DNA from: Betaproteobacteria bacterium
GTDB lineage: Bacteria > Pseudomonadota > Gammaproteobacteria > Burkholderiales > Sulfuricellaceae
Direction: 5' to 3'
DNA length: 64,000 nt
NCBI GenBank assembly: GCA_021373185.1
Contig: JAJFTF010000055.1
Coordinates: forward strand, 1 to 64,000
Numbering within the stretch: position 1 is the first letter of the stretch; every line of letters starts with the position of its first letter. Of this stretch, positions 44,875 through 54,703 are shown piece by piece. The position numbers were made by a program, and so were the translations under genes. The notes beneath the pieces are model-generated. The model was not told where the DNA came from. It ran no database searches and saw only the letters and a program-made list of their open reading frames with translations.

Positions 44875-45795
44875 TTACCCAGCCCAGCCTGCGATGGTTA
44901 GCAGCAATAGCAATACCAGCCACAGCACCACGGCACGCCAGATCAGGCTGACAGCGCTGTCCAGATAGTCGGCATCGGCTTCGTCGCCCAAGCCAAGCTC
45001 AGGGCGAAACTCAATGCTGCCGCCATAATTCAGAGGTTCACCCAGTTTGACACCCAAGGCGCCCGCGCCACTCGCCAGCACGATACCAATGCCTTGGCTC
45101 ATCCAGGCCGACGCTTGAGTACGCCAGCAATACACGGCATCCTCGAAATCCCCGACTATCGCAAAGCTGATGGCAGTCAGGCGCAACGGCAGCCAGTCCA
45201 TCAGCCCAAAAATTTGCGTAGCAAATTGACCGAACTGGCAAATCTCCGGCTCATCCAATGCTTCCCACTTGCGGCTGAGCAATTGCGAGAGGCGATAAAG
45301 CACTGCGCCGGCGGGGCCGAGGACGACAAACCAGGCGATAACGCCAAACAGGTTGTTATGGGCGCCAGCCAGCGACTGTTCAATACCGACGCGAGCGATT
45401 TCGGGTGTTTCGAAATCGTCGGCAGATCGCCCCTGCCACTGTGCAAGCTGTCGCCGCGCCTCAGCAATATCGGATGAGCGCAATGCGTCCGCAATGCGCT
45501 CTGCCTGTACTCCTATCCGTTTCAGGCTTAATACTGCATACAATACGGCGACACCAAAAGGCAATGCCAGCAATGGGCTGAAATACGATAACACCCCGTA
45601 AATAGCGCCAACGATCATTGCCGGCAACAATGCTCCCAGCAGCCACGCCACCTTGCCATGCGCGCTCTCGCCGGCGTTGAAATGGCGTTCGAGGTGATTG
45701 GCATAGCGAGTAAATATCAAAGCCGCCGGATTGCGAACATCCAGCGGACGAAAATATTCAAGCAACAATACGGCGATCAGGGCAAGAAAAATCAT
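44875..45795 (-). CDS. CobD/CbiB-family membrane protein
   Basis: A 306-aa membrane protein with the family block PEIARVGIEQSLAGAHNNLFGVIAWFVVLGPAGAVLYRL and several hydrophobic helices. CbiB/CobD makes adenosylcobinamide phosphate, but this betaproteobacterial subgroup lacks a visible cobalamin neighbourhood, so the exact role is uncertain. It is followed on the minus strand by no gene for a short distance and preceded by the effector-binding protein at 45817. Confidence 0.8.
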   Translation of the reverse strand: MIFLALIAVLLLEYFRPLDVRNPAALIFTRYANHLERHFNAGESAHGKVAWLLGALLPAMIVGAIYGVLSYFSPLLALPFGVAVLYAVLSLKRIGVQAERIADALRSSDIAEARRQLAQWQGRSADDFETPEIARVGIEQSLAGAHNNLFGVIAWFVVLGPAGAVLYRLSQLLSRKWEALDEPEICQFGQFATQIFGLMDWLPLRLTAISFAIVGDFEDAVYCWRTQASAWMSQGIGIVLASGAGALGVKLGEPLNYGGSIEFRPELGLGDEADADYLDSAVSLIWRAVVLWLVLLLLLTIAGWAG

Positions 45796-45816
45796 GGGAA
45801 ATCTCTAAAAATCGTC

Positions 45817-46329
45817 CTAATAAGCATCCATTTCGATCGACAGTTGGCCATCCTTGTAAATTTCCAGCGTCGGCAATTTAAGTTTCATGCCATGCCCATC
45901 CAGGTATTTCAGCAGTGCCGCATAGTTTTTTCCGGTAGCCAGCCGAGGATGGGCGCGCACTTGCGCAACCACCACCTGCCGGGCAGGAACATCCGCCAAC
46001 TTTAGCGGTTCGCGCACTTGTACGCCGACATCCACCAGGTAGCCTGTTTGGGCATACAGGTCTTTTCTTGCCGTGTTACGCGGATCGTTCTGCATCAGGG
46101 TCACGGCGGCGCCGGTTTTGATGCCCTGCTCACGCAGCACCCGCAACGTTTCTATTTGGCTATCCAGCAGCCTGGCATAGTCGCCATGATGTTCCAGGTA
46201 AGCATAATGGTAGGGGCCGCGCATCTGGTTGGATTCAACCTGAGCGGCAGCGAAACCGCCCACCCATCCAAAAATTCCCAAGACCGGCGCAGCAAAGGCC
46301 AGCAAAAAGTATAACCAGTTCTTTTTCAA
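45817..46329 (-). CDS. Membrane-anchored GyrI-like effector-binding-domain protein
   Basis: A 170-aa protein with one N-terminal hydrophobic segment (about 5-27, signal anchor) followed by a domain resembling GyrI-like small-molecule binding folds (YAYLEHHGDYARL, and ending LPTLEIYKDGQLSIEMDAY). It lies 21 bp upstream of the CbiB-like gene and is likely cotranscribed. The ligand is unknown. Confidence 0.65.
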   Translation of the reverse strand: MKKNWLYFLLAFAAPVLGIFGWVGGFAAAQVESNQMRGPYHYAYLEHHGDYARLLDSQIETLRVLREQGIKTGAAVTLMQNDPRNTARKDLYAQTGYLVDVGVQVREPLKLADVPARQVVVAQVRAHPRLATGKNYAALLKYLDGHGMKLKLPTLEIYKDGQLSIEMDAY

Positions 46330-46513
46330 ACGTTGTTACTCCATCAAACAAAAACAATGGCTGAAAATAACATATTCTGCCGTATTTGTCCCGATCCAGA
46401 GCCATTGTGTATCAGATACATCGCCGTTCATAAGCAAGGCAACCATGACATGATGGCATTCTTGCCGTCAGGTCTATAAAATGACAAAGTGCCGATGCGC
46501 CCAGGAAACCCTC

Positions 46514-46951
46514 ATGACCCAAAGAAATCTTGTTTATTTTGCACTGGCCTTATGCCTGATCGGGTGCCAAGGCCCCGGCCCATCAGGCTACAGCAACTCC
46601 AGTATCGAGGGTTCCATTCCTCCTGGCTTTTATAGCGCAAAATTGCCTATCAGTGCGGTGATAGGCGTTGCCATACACTATCTTTACAAAGACAACTGGA
46701 GCGTAGAAGAAACCAAGACTGGTGGCGACAGGTTTCATCTTGCAATGAAAAAGAACATATTGCGGGAAAACGGCGATTCCGAGGCCGGCATGATTTTCAA
46801 GCGCCGCGCCGCAGAAATTACCGTCGAGCAAGGCTATGACGGCTATCGCATCATGGAATACAGCGAAGGCATCCAGTCGACAGCATTCGGCGCGCAACGA
46901 GTGGCGCAGGGCGTCATTGAGTGTTACAAGGGCACCGGCGGTGGAAAATGA
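46514..46951 (+). CDS. Lipoprotein, unknown function
   Basis: A 145-aa lipoprotein: MTQRNLVYFALALCLIGC is a signal with lipobox and acylation Cys at residue 18. The mature part is mixed alpha/beta (YLYKDNWSVEETKTGG, FKRRAAEITVEQGYDGYRI). AGGAAA precedes the ATG at 46514. No family is recognised. Confidence 0.75.
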   Translation: MTQRNLVYFALALCLIGCQGPGPSGYSNSSIEGSIPPGFYSAKLPISAVIGVAIHYLYKDNWSVEETKTGGDRFHLAMKKNILRENGDSEAGMIFKRRAAEITVEQGYDGYRIMEYSEGIQSTAFGAQRVAQGVIECYKGTGGGK

Positions 46952-47012
46952 AGCCTGATCAAAACAAAACAAGGCACACAATATTGCGCATATCTACTGA
47001 CGGTGTTCATTC

Positions 47013-48194
47013 ATGAAAACAAGCATCCTGCGCACCCTGCTGCTATCTTTCCTCGGTTTTGGCATTCTGGTCGCGGCAATTTTCCCTTTCTATGCCAATT
47101 TCTTCGTCAACTGGAAACCGGGTATGCTGCCCTGGTTCGTCGTCGGTTGCCTGATCGCCGGATTGGGTATCGGCGTGGTGAATTACGTGCTGCTCAATAC
47201 CATTCTGCTGAAGCGCCTGCGGCGTATTTCCGAAGTGGCCAATGCGATTTCAAACAAGGATCTTACGCACAAATGTTCGATGCAAAGCGACGACACTATC
47301 GGCGAGATCATTGTCAGCTTCAACAATATGGCGACCAACTTGCGCGAATTGATCGGACAAACCGTAACACTGAGCGGCGACGTCCGCCATGATAGCGCCA
47401 GCATTCACACCTTCATGGCGGACATCACCGGCAACCTGAATGAGCAGGCCGGACGAGCCGGCGAGATCAGCAGTGGCATCGACCACTTGGCCGAAACCGT
47501 GGAACAGATATCCACCCACTCGGCAGAAGCCGCGAGCAAGGCCAGCGAAGCAGCCGACCATGCCCGCCAAGGCGGTGATGTCGTCAACAAAACCATTAAC
47601 GGCATGGACAAAATCAGCCAGGCCGTCAACGATGCTGCCAGTGCAGTTGAAGAACTGGGCCGCAACTCAGACCAGATCGGCGCGATTGTGGCAGTCATCA
47701 ACGAAATTGCCGGCCAGACCAATCTGCTCGCGCTTAATGCGGCAATCGAAGCGGCACGTGCCGGTGAACAGGGACGCGGCTTCGCGGTGGTGGCGGATGA
47801 GGTGAGAAAACTCGCCGAAAAAACCAGCAGCGCCACCGCCGAAATCGGCGGGATGATCCAGGCAATCCAGCATAAAACCAGCGAAGCGGTGAGAACCATG
47901 AATGCTGGCACGACCGATGTCAAAGAGGGCGTAGCGAATGCACGTGAAGCAGGCAACTCGTTGCGGAATATTGTCGAAAGCGCCGAACAAGTCACCAACA
48001 TGGTGCAGGAAATCGCCAACGCCACCCAGATGCAGAGCCAGGATGCCCACATGATCCAGCAAAATATCGCCGAGATCGGCAGCCTGATCGAAAGCACTCT
48101 GGGGAAAACACGGGAAGGCTCAATCAAAGTCGAAAATCTCACCACCCTGGCTGAGAACCTGGATAACACCGTCACCGCCTTCAAACTCAATTAG
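47013..48194 (+). CDS. Methyl-accepting chemotaxis protein
   Basis: A 393-aa MCP with two adjacent N-terminal membrane helices (about 5-27 and 33-55) and almost no periplasmic sensor, then HAMP and the signalling domain with the invariant hairpin [39 protein letters not shown]. Without a sensing domain it may respond to membrane state or partner proteins. No che genes are in the window. Confidence 0.93.
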   Translation: MKTSILRTLLLSFLGFGILVAAIFPFYANFFVNWKPGMLPWFVVGCLIAGLGIGVVNYVLLNTILLKRLRRISEVANAISNKDLTHKCSMQSDDTIGEIIVSFNNMATNLRELIGQTVTLSGDVRHDSASIHTFMADITGNLNEQAGRAGEISSGIDHLAETVEQISTHSAEAASKASEAADHARQGGDVVNKTINGMDKISQAVNDAASAVEELGRNSDQIGAIVAVINEIAGQTNLLALNAAIEAARAGEQGRGFAVVADEVRKLAEKTSSATAEIGGMIQAIQHKTSEAVRTMNAGTTDVKEGVANAREAGNSLRNIVESAEQVTNMVQEIANATQMQSQDAHMIQQNIAEIGSLIESTLGKTREGSIKVENLTTLAENLDNTVTAFKLN

Positions 48195-48207
48195 ACCAAT
48201 CGCAAAA

Positions 48208-49503
48208 ATGGCTCGGCGCAGTTTGGGTGACGACGTCAGCAGGCGTGAAGTATGGGCGTGGGCGATGTATGACTTCGCCAATTCCGGTTATACCACTGTC
48301 GTCATCACCGCTATATTCAATGCCTATTTTGTCGGTGCCGTGACGAGCAATCAGCCTTGGTCGACTTTTGCCTGGACTGCCGCGCTCGCGCTCTCTTATG
48401 CCCTGATCATGCTCACGGCGCCACTGGTCGGCGCCTATGCCGATCAGCACGCGGCCAAGAAGAAACTGCTGCTGGTCAGCACCGCCGGATGCGTGGTTTT
48501 CACCGCCGCACTCGCCCTGATTGGGCCTGGTGATTTGTGGCCTGCGATATTGCTGATCGTGCTTTCAAATTATTTCTACGGCAGCGGCGAGAACCTGATC
48601 GCAGCCTTCCTGCCGGAACTGGCACATGGCCGGGCACTCGGCAAGGTTTCCGGCTGGGGCTGGAGCCTCGGCTACCTGGGCGGGTTGACCAGCCTCGGCG
48701 CCTGTCTGGCCTATGTCGACCAAGCGCAAGCGCATGGACAGCCGGCAACGGATTTCGTACCCGTTACCATGCTCATCACGGCGGCGCTGTTCGCACTGGC
48801 GAGCCTGCCCACTTTCCTGTTTTTAAAAGAACGTGCCGTACCGCAAACCCACACCAGAAAAAAATTGATTCGGAACGCCTACACCAGGCTCATGCAAACC
48901 CTGCGCCACGCCAGCCGCTACCGCGATTTACGCCGCTTCCTGATCTGTACCGTGTTCTATCAGGCGGGCATCCAGGCGGTGATTAGCCTCGCCGCAATCT
49001 ATGCACAGCAAGCCATGCATTTTTCCACTCGCGACACCATCCTGTTGATTTTCGTGGTCAACATCACCGCTGCAGCCGGCGCCTTCCTGTTCGGTCACCT
49101 GCAGGATCGGATCGGCCATATCCAAACTATCGCACTGACGCTGGTGCTGTGGATTGTCATGGTTCTGCTCGCCTGGAGCGCGCAAGAGCCGAGCATGTTC
49201 TGGCTCGCTGCCAACCTCGCCGGCATCGCCATGGGCGCGAGCCAATCGGCAGGCCGTGCAATGATCGGACTGCTAAGCCCTGCACCACGCCGCGCAGAAT
49301 TCTTCGGCCTGTGGGGAATGGCAGTCAAACTTTCGTCCATCCTCGGACCGATCACCTATGGCCTCGCGAGCTGGCTGTCGCAAGGCGATCACCGCATGGC
49401 CATCCTGGTTACTGGCAGCTATTTCGTCGTGGGGTTGATGCTGCTTGGCGGAGTGAATGTGCTGAGGGGAAGGCGCGCGGCACTGCGCGGCCGAGAGAAT
49501 TAA
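48208..49503 (+). CDS. UMF1-family MFS transporter
   Basis: A 431-aa permease with about 12 membrane helices. WAWAMYDFANSGYTTVVITAIFNAYF and the SQSAGRAMIGLLSPAPRRAEFFGLWGM block are hallmarks of the UMF1/Atg22-related branch of the major facilitator superfamily. The substrate is unknown. It lies 13 bp after the MCP gene and converges with the pseudouridine synthase. Confidence 0.88.
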   Translation: MARRSLGDDVSRREVWAWAMYDFANSGYTTVVITAIFNAYFVGAVTSNQPWSTFAWTAALALSYALIMLTAPLVGAYADQHAAKKKLLLVSTAGCVVFTAALALIGPGDLWPAILLIVLSNYFYGSGENLIAAFLPELAHGRALGKVSGWGWSLGYLGGLTSLGACLAYVDQAQAHGQPATDFVPVTMLITAALFALASLPTFLFLKERAVPQTHTRKKLIRNAYTRLMQTLRHASRYRDLRRFLICTVFYQAGIQAVISLAAIYAQQAMHFSTRDTILLIFVVNITAAAGAFLFGHLQDRIGHIQTIALTLVLWIVMVLLAWSAQEPSMFWLAANLAGIAMGASQSAGRAMIGLLSPAPRRAEFFGLWGMAVKLSSILGPITYGLASWLSQGDHRMAILVTGSYFVVGLMLLGGVNVLRGRRAALRGREN

Positions 49504-49505
49504 AC

Positions 49506-50393
49506 TTAGAACTGTTCGCTATCCAGCAAATAACGCCACTGCCCGGCCGGCAGGTCGCCCAGCTTAACTTTGCCGATGCGAATGCGCTTGAGGCCGACGA
49601 CCTTGAGGCCGACCAGTTCGCACATGCGGCGAATCTGGCGCTTCTTGCCTTCCTTCAGAATGAAACGCAACTGATCCTGGTTCTGCCAGGATACTTTCGC
49701 CGGCTTGAGCGCCTCGCCGTCAAGGCTCAAACCATGACAGAGGCGATTCAGGTTAGCTTCGCTCAACCGCCCTTCCACCCGCACCAGATATTCCTTCTCG
49801 ATTTCCGAATCGGCGCCGATCAACTGTTTGGCGATGCGGCCGTCCTGCGTCAGAACCAGCAAGCCGGTTGAGTCGATGTCGAGCCGGCCCGCCGGGGCGA
49901 GACCGTGCAAATGTTCGGGCGAGTAAGGCTGTGGTGCGCGATCTTCCTGATAGCGCGACTCCTTGCCGATCAGTGTCACCGCAGCCTGATAGCCCTTCTC
50001 AGGTTGCGAGGAAACGTAGCCCACCGGTTTGTGAAGTAGGATGGTAACGCGCTGCGACTGCTGCCTTTCGGCGCGTTTATCCAGCGTGATAATCTGACTG
50101 GGATTGATCCGGGTGCCTAGCTGGGTAACCCGCTCGCCATCGACAAAAACCAAACCGCGCTCGATCAGGGCGTCAGCTTCGCGGCGCGAACACAGGCCGC
50201 GCTCGGACATGAGCTTGGACAGGCGAACCTGTCCCGGATCGTGGACAACTTTCGGAGCGACAGGGTTTTTTTCTGTTGCATCAAGGCGTATCGCCTTGAT
50301 CTGTGGGTCAGCAGGAGCCCCTCTAGCTGCGCTATCGGGCTTTCTCAGGCCAGCCGGCCCTATCCTGCTCTTTCCCCCTCTACGTGTAATCAT
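49506..50393 (-). CDS. rluF: 23S rRNA pseudouridine synthase, RluF-like
   Basis: RsuA/RluF-type enzyme (295 aa). A basic N-terminal extension precedes an S4 RNA-binding domain ([25 protein letters not shown]), then the catalytic domain with Asp in [14 protein letters not shown] and [25 protein letters not shown]. The KRQIRRM and [13 protein letters not shown] details are closest to RluF (23S position 2604) rather than RluB or RluE. The start at ATG 50393 is tentative. Confidence 0.85.
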   Translation of the reverse strand: MITRRGGKSRIGPAGLRKPDSAARGAPADPQIKAIRLDATEKNPVAPKVVHDPGQVRLSKLMSERGLCSRREADALIERGLVFVDGERVTQLGTRINPSQIITLDKRAERQQSQRVTILLHKPVGYVSSQPEKGYQAAVTLIGKESRYQEDRAPQPYSPEHLHGLAPAGRLDIDSTGLLVLTQDGRIAKQLIGADSEIEKEYLVRVEGRLSEANLNRLCHGLSLDGEALKPAKVSWQNQDQLRFILKEGKKRQIRRMCELVGLKVVGLKRIRIGKVKLGDLPAGQWRYLLDSEQF

Positions 50394-50408
50394 CGACTGA
50401 TATCGGGA

Positions 50409-50753
50409 TCAGCGAATTTCCAGCAATTCAACTTCAAATACCAAGGTGGCATTAGGCGGAATTACGCCACCGGCGCCACGTGGGCCATAGCCCAGTTGCG
50501 GCGGGATCGTGAGTTTGCGCGAACCGCCAACCTTCATGCCCTGCACGCCCTCGTCCCAACCGCGAATTACGTGGCCAGCACCAAGCGGAAAATCGAACGG
50601 GTCGTTGCGATCCTTGCTGGAGTCGAATTTGGTACCATCAGTCAGCCAGCCGGTGTAGTGCACGGAAACCAGCTTCCCTGCCTGGGCCGCATCGCCTTCG
50701 CCCTCGCTGAGGTCTTCATAGATCAATCCAGATGGGGTGGTAATTTCAGCCAT
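50409..50753 (-). CDS. FKBP-type peptidyl-prolyl isomerase
   Basis: A 114-aa single FKBP domain without a signal peptide: [52 protein letters not shown] and [13 protein letters not shown]. It should be cytosolic. It lies upstream of the pseudouridine synthase on the same strand (15-bp gap). Confidence 0.95.
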   Translation of the reverse strand: MAEITTPSGLIYEDLSEGEGDAAQAGKLVSVHYTGWLTDGTKFDSSKDRNDPFDFPLGAGHVIRGWDEGVQGMKVGGSRKLTIPPQLGYGPRGAGGVIPPNATLVFEVELLEIR

Positions 50754-50807
50754 GCCATTGCTCCCTTAACAAAAACGGCATTTTAACCGACTTCGCCAAA
50801 ACTCGCT

Positions 50808-51902
50808 TCACTGCGTGCCGCTGACAACGCAGTTACGCCCTTCCTGCTTCGCTTGATACAAAGCCTGGTCGGATTGCGCAACCAAAGCCTGCGCAAGGGT
50901 TTCGGCTTTCTGGCTGCGATTGCAATCGGGCAGCGTGGCTACACCGATAGAGATCGTCACTGGAAGCATTTCCTCGCCTTCGCCCTTGAACTGCTGTCCG
51001 GCAATACTCTGGCGAATGCGCTCGGCAATGATTTGCGCGCTGGTCACATCCGTCTGCACCAGCAGAACGGCAAATTCCTCGCCGCCATAACGGCCCAGTA
51101 CGTCGACGGAACGCAACTGTCCCTTGATCCGCCACGCAACTTCGCGCAGCACGCAATCGCCGGTCTGGTGACCATATTGATCGTTGACGAGCTTGAAATA
51201 ATCGACATCCAGAAACAGGCAGGAAAGCGGGAAGGACTGGCGCTGGGCACGGCCCACCTCTTCCAGCAGGCGCTGATCGAAATAGCGCCGGTTGTGCACC
51301 CCGGTGAGGGGATCAGTCAAGCCAAGATGCTTGAGGCGCTCGCTGTTGGTCAAATTTTCCAGGCAGATGCCGACGAATGCCGCGAGGCGCCCGATGAAAT
51401 CGGTTGCCATGCCCGGCGCAAATCGTCCCGCATTGCGGCTGCCCAGATTGAGGCTGCCGATCAGGCGCTTTTGCCGCAGCATCGGCAGGATGGCGATACT
51501 GGCTGGAGGCGTGTCGCGAGGGAAGAAACTGGAGCGGCTATCGGCATTATACTGGCCCAGCACCGGCTCCAGCGAATTCCCGCAAATGCGGAGAAGTCTG
51601 GATGGATTCTCGAGAAAGATCAGGCTGGGGAATTCGGTGGCTGAAATGCCGATATCCATCAGCATTCGTCTTATTTCATATTCCTGGTCGATGATTGCCA
51701 GCGTCACGACGTCCAGATCGAAAGCTTCCTTCATCTCGTTCAGGACAAACTGGAGCAATTCCTTGAAGCTGCCAACGCTCAACATGCGCAGCTCCGCATC
51801 CTGGAAACGGCGCATCACCTGTTCGTTCAGCCGGGCCTGCGCCATCAGGGACTCCAGCTTTTGCCGCAGCTCCTGGTTTTCGGTAAACAAATCGCCGGAC
51901 AT
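50808..51902 (-). CDS. Diguanylate cyclase with GAF/DUF484-like sensor domain
   Basis: A 364-aa protein: N-terminal coiled coil (about 1-45), a GAF/DUF484-like domain (about 45-190) and a GGDEF domain with active-site GGEEF (GRYGGEEFAVLL). An RSVD inhibitory site lies five residues before it, so product feedback is likely. A 5-bp gap separates it from the small gene upstream, and the two are probably cotranscribed with the ferredoxin-reductase fusion. Confidence 0.92.
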   Translation of the reverse strand: MSGDLFTENQELRQKLESLMAQARLNEQVMRRFQDAELRMLSVGSFKELLQFVLNEMKEAFDLDVVTLAIIDQEYEIRRMLMDIGISATEFPSLIFLENPSRLLRICGNSLEPVLGQYNADSRSSFFPRDTPPASIAILPMLRQKRLIGSLNLGSRNAGRFAPGMATDFIGRLAAFVGICLENLTNSERLKHLGLTDPLTGVHNRRYFDQRLLEEVGRAQRQSFPLSCLFLDVDYFKLVNDQYGHQTGDCVLREVAWRIKGQLRSVDVLGRYGGEEFAVLLVQTDVTSAQIIAERIRQSIAGQQFKGEGEEMLPVTISIGVATLPDCNRSQKAETLAQALVAQSDQALYQAKQEGRNCVVSGTQ

Positions 51903-51907
51903 CTGGC

Positions 51908-52159
51908 TCAGGTTTCCACCACCTCGGCCTTTACGATTTCCAATGCATCACGCATGGTTTCCTCGGGCGCGGCATTGAGACACTCGGCCAGCATTTCTGC
52001 GGCCTCCAAGGTGCGCTCAGGCAGGTCATGCGCATCCAGTTCAGCAACAAATGCGGCTGCCGCACCGGTGATGCGCAGCAAGGTTTGACGTTCGCCCATC
52101 AACATTTCAAGCTCCGTGCGCAGCATGGCGATTTCTTGGTCTTTTAATACGTGAGGCAT
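51908..52159 (-). CDS. Small helical protein, unknown
   Basis: An 83-aa acidic, fully helical protein with an N-terminal coiled coil (ALRTELEMLMGE-type) between the ferredoxin-reductase fusion and the diguanylate cyclase. GGGAAG lies before the ATG at 52159. No family is recognised; the coiled coil may pair with that of the neighbouring cyclase. Confidence 0.7.
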   Translation of the reverse strand: MPHVLKDQEIAMLRTELEMLMGERQTLLRITGAAAAFVAELDAHDLPERTLEAAEMLAECLNAAPEETMRDALEIVKAEVVET

Positions 52160-52184
52160 TTATCTTCCCTTATAAAATCAGGTG

Positions 52185-53678
52185 TCAGCGTACCATACCC
52201 ATAGTCAATTGAGTATCCGGCAAGCCGTGCGCCAGTAGCCATTTCTTTGCGGCATCGAGCAACGACTCCGAACCCGCCACGTAAACATCGAAATCGCTCA
52301 ACGCCGGATGCTGGTCAACAATCTGCTGCAACAGGCCGTCGATCAGATATTTTTGGCGCCCTGCTGCAGTTTCCAGGTCTGAACCCGCCACCAGCGGGGT
52401 ATATTGGAAGTTGTCCAGCGCATCGGCCATGGCGCGGAGCCAGTTTGAAAAATACAGGTTGGCCTCGTGCGATACCACCCAGTAAAGTTGCATCGATTCG
52501 GCGGTATCCAGCGCCATGGCATGCTCTATCAGGCTTTTTACCGGCGCGAAGCTGGCGCCGAAAGCAATAAAGATCAATGGGCGAGATGAATCCTCATTGA
52601 GCACGAACCCGCCTTTCGGCCCCTCTACAGCGACCATCTCTCCGCTCTTCAACTGGGTCGCGACATAATCGGCAAAATGATTGCCTGGCGTATTGCGGAT
52701 GTGGAACTGCAGATTACGGTCGTCGCACGGGCAGCTAGCCACCGGAAATTCGGCTGAGATTGAATGCCCCAGTTGAAGCATGACGTTCTGCCCGGCTAGA
52801 AAACGCAGGCGGTTGTTGCGCGGGGTTTGCAGATGCAATAACAGCATCTGGTCACCCATCGGTTCAATGCTCTTGACGTGTGCCGTGATGTGTTGAAGCG
52901 GAATATCCGATGCAAGCTGCGCTTCTCCCGCTTCGATCACCACATCGGTCACGGCGGTATTCGAACACATCAGCGCATAACCAGCGGCCTTCTCGGCTTC
53001 GCTAATTACATAATCGTGGGGACGGACTTTCATTATCTGGCCGGAAACGACCCGTGCCTTGCACTGGCCGCAATTGCCGTTGCTGCAGCCGTAGTTAAGC
53101 GCCAAACCACCACGCAGCGCCGCTTCCAGCAAAGTGTCGGCGCCTTCGACGAAGAATTCGTGGCCGCTGGGCTGGATTGTCACGTGTGCCGCCATAACTC
53201 GCAGAAAGCTGTCCCGTATGGTTAAATTAGCCGATCCGGCCTGAGCATCGCCCGCCGCCAGTTCCTGATGCATCCACATCCTTAGGGCTGCGGCGGCAGC
53301 TCCGATTTCCGCGCCGCCGTTATCCCAAACCTTGATCTGTTTTTCCAACCCGTCAACAATCGCTTTGTATCGCTTCAGCGTTGCACGGCTTTCCGCCAGC
53401 TCCTTGCCCAGACCGGTCAAACGGGCGGCAAGAACCTCTTTATCGGGCAAAGAGCGCTCAAAAACGCGCTTGCCAAAGGCTCTATCCTTGATCTGCGCTA
53501 CCCGTTCGAAAGCGGTGTTGTCCTCGAACTGGATATCCGGGTAAAGCCGCAGCAAGTCTTCGGCGGCCACCAGGCCATCAAACGACGACAAGGCTCCATC
53601 CTTGATTTTCTTTTGCAACGCCACCCTGGTCTCGCCGACCAGTCGCGCTGCTCTGGACAAGTTCAAAAGTTGAGGCAT
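52185..53678 (-). CDS. Fusion of HTH-like domain, coiled coil, 2Fe-2S ferredoxin and FAD/NAD(P) reductase
   Basis: A 497-aa protein. Residues 1-60 (LLNLSRAARLVGETRVALQKKIKDGALSSF) resemble a helix-turn-helix, then a helical linker with coiled coil (about 65-120). A plant-type 2Fe-2S domain follows with CSNGNCGQC (Cx4Cx2C) and a distal Cys in LMCSNT. The C-terminal half (about 260-497) is a ferredoxin-NADP reductase with FHIRNTPGNHFADYV, VEGPKGGF and the Cys-less nucleotide site, resembling CDP-6-deoxyglucoseen reductase. The ATG at 53678 has GGAG 6 bases upstream. The partner oxygenase or other acceptor is not apparent. Confidence 0.82.
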   Translation of the reverse strand: MPQLLNLSRAARLVGETRVALQKKIKDGALSSFDGLVAAEDLLRLYPDIQFEDNTAFERVAQIKDRAFGKRVFERSLPDKEVLAARLTGLGKELAESRATLKRYKAIVDGLEKQIKVWDNGGAEIGAAAAALRMWMHQELAAGDAQAGSANLTIRDSFLRVMAAHVTIQPSGHEFFVEGADTLLEAALRGGLALNYGCSNGNCGQCKARVVSGQIMKVRPHDYVISEAEKAAGYALMCSNTAVTDVVIEAGEAQLASDIPLQHITAHVKSIEPMGDQMLLLHLQTPRNNRLRFLAGQNVMLQLGHSISAEFPVASCPCDDRNLQFHIRNTPGNHFADYVATQLKSGEMVAVEGPKGGFVLNEDSSRPLIFIAFGASFAPVKSLIEHAMALDTAESMQLYWVVSHEANLYFSNWLRAMADALDNFQYTPLVAGSDLETAAGRQKYLIDGLLQQIVDQHPALSDFDVYVAGSESLLDAAKKWLLAHGLPDTQLTMGMVR

Positions 53679-53725
53679 TTCGATCTCCGGCAAAGCAGGC
53701 AACGAAAGTCATTCCACAACCTGAA

Positions 53726-54121
53726 TTATAGCTGTCTTAGCATCTCCGGTTCCATGTCAAAGCCGACTTCGCAACCGGGGTTGAGGGCAATGCCATGGCC
53801 GATCCCCATCTTTTCCAGAACCCATTTGAATTCAGTCAGCAAACCACCATCGTAACGGGGATAATCCTTGAGAAAAGATCTGGCACGATCCGGGCTGGTG
53901 AACACCGCCACCACTTTTGTTCCATCATCGGCTTCAAGCACCAGCGGCACGGCGGAAGCCGAGCGCTGTACGCCCGGCATGACCTCATTGTTTTCAATCG
54001 GCATGAAAACTTCGGAAACCAGCAATTCCTGCATGAATTCCTCGCCGGTTACCTCCCCCTCCCAAGCAGCCAGAAGTCTTTTTTCAAGCTCATTTTTCGG
54101 TACAAAAATCTCGTTTTCCAT
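53726..54121 (-). CDS. SseB N-terminal-domain protein
   Basis: A 131-aa cytosolic protein: NELEKRLLAAWEGEVTGEEFMQELLVSEVFMP, VLEADDGTKVVAVFTSPDRARSF and GIALNPGCEVGFDMEP fit the SseB N-terminal domain. The role of this family is poorly defined. The ATG at 54121 follows GGGAAG. Confidence 0.75.
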   Translation of the reverse strand: MENEIFVPKNELEKRLLAAWEGEVTGEEFMQELLVSEVFMPIENNEVMPGVQRSASAVPLVLEADDGTKVVAVFTSPDRARSFLKDYPRYDGGLLTEFKWVLEKMGIGHGIALNPGCEVGFDMEPEMLRQL

Positions 54122-54293
54122 CGCTATCTTCCCAAATGACCCGCACTCGCTCAAACGAGCAAATGAACCAGTCAGCATCCAGTATAATATCCTTGACTAA
54201 TTTGCTCAAGTAATCTATCTATATAATCATCACCCGGAGTTTTTTTACATATTCAGCCACCCGGGTTAACTCTTGTTGAAGGAGGTGAGAACC

Positions 54294-54674
54294 ATGTCCG
54301 ACATCAACAAATTCACTGCCAATCCCCGAGTCGAGGCACGTTTTCTCGAAACCGGCAATGATTTGGAACACCTACTCGACCTCGACGCGTGGAATGCCAT
54401 GATTGCCCTCGAACTAGCCGAGGCCGAAGGAATCGAATTGACCGATACCCACTGGGAGGTGATCCATTTTCTGCGCTCCCACTATCAGCGCTGCGGCCCC
54501 TGCCCTACTGGTCGTGCCTTGCAAGCCCTGATGGAGGAACAGTTCGCTCGCCAGGGCGGTCGCAAATATCTTTACCGTCTGTTTCCACATGGCCCGGTGG
54601 TACAGGCTTGCAAGATCGCGGGGCTCCCGCTGCCCGCGCATAGCATGGATATGGCATTCGGTAGCGTAATGTAG
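54294..54674 (+). CDS. DsrC/TusE-family sulfur-carrier protein, variant lacking the terminal Cys
   Basis: A 126-aa member of the DsrC/TusE/DsvC family: DTHWEVIHFLRSHY, KYLYRLFPHGPV, and CKIAGLPLP. DsrC has two redox Cys, CysB (in the -CKIAGLP- position) and a penultimate CysA. Here CysB is present (C106) but the C-terminus reads PAHSMDMAFGSVM with no Cys, so it differs from both DsrC (two Cys) and TusE (CysA only). A CGPC pair (C67, C70) lies in the middle. A textbook AAGGAGGTG ribosome site precedes the ATG at 54294. dsrA lies 8.2 kb downstream. Confidence 0.88.
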   Translation: MSDINKFTANPRVEARFLETGNDLEHLLDLDAWNAMIALELAEAEGIELTDTHWEVIHFLRSHYQRCGPCPTGRALQALMEEQFARQGGRKYLYRLFPHGPVVQACKIAGLPLPAHSMDMAFGSVM

Positions 54675-54703
54675 GTAGGGTCTTTGACGAAGCGTGGCGC
54701 GCT

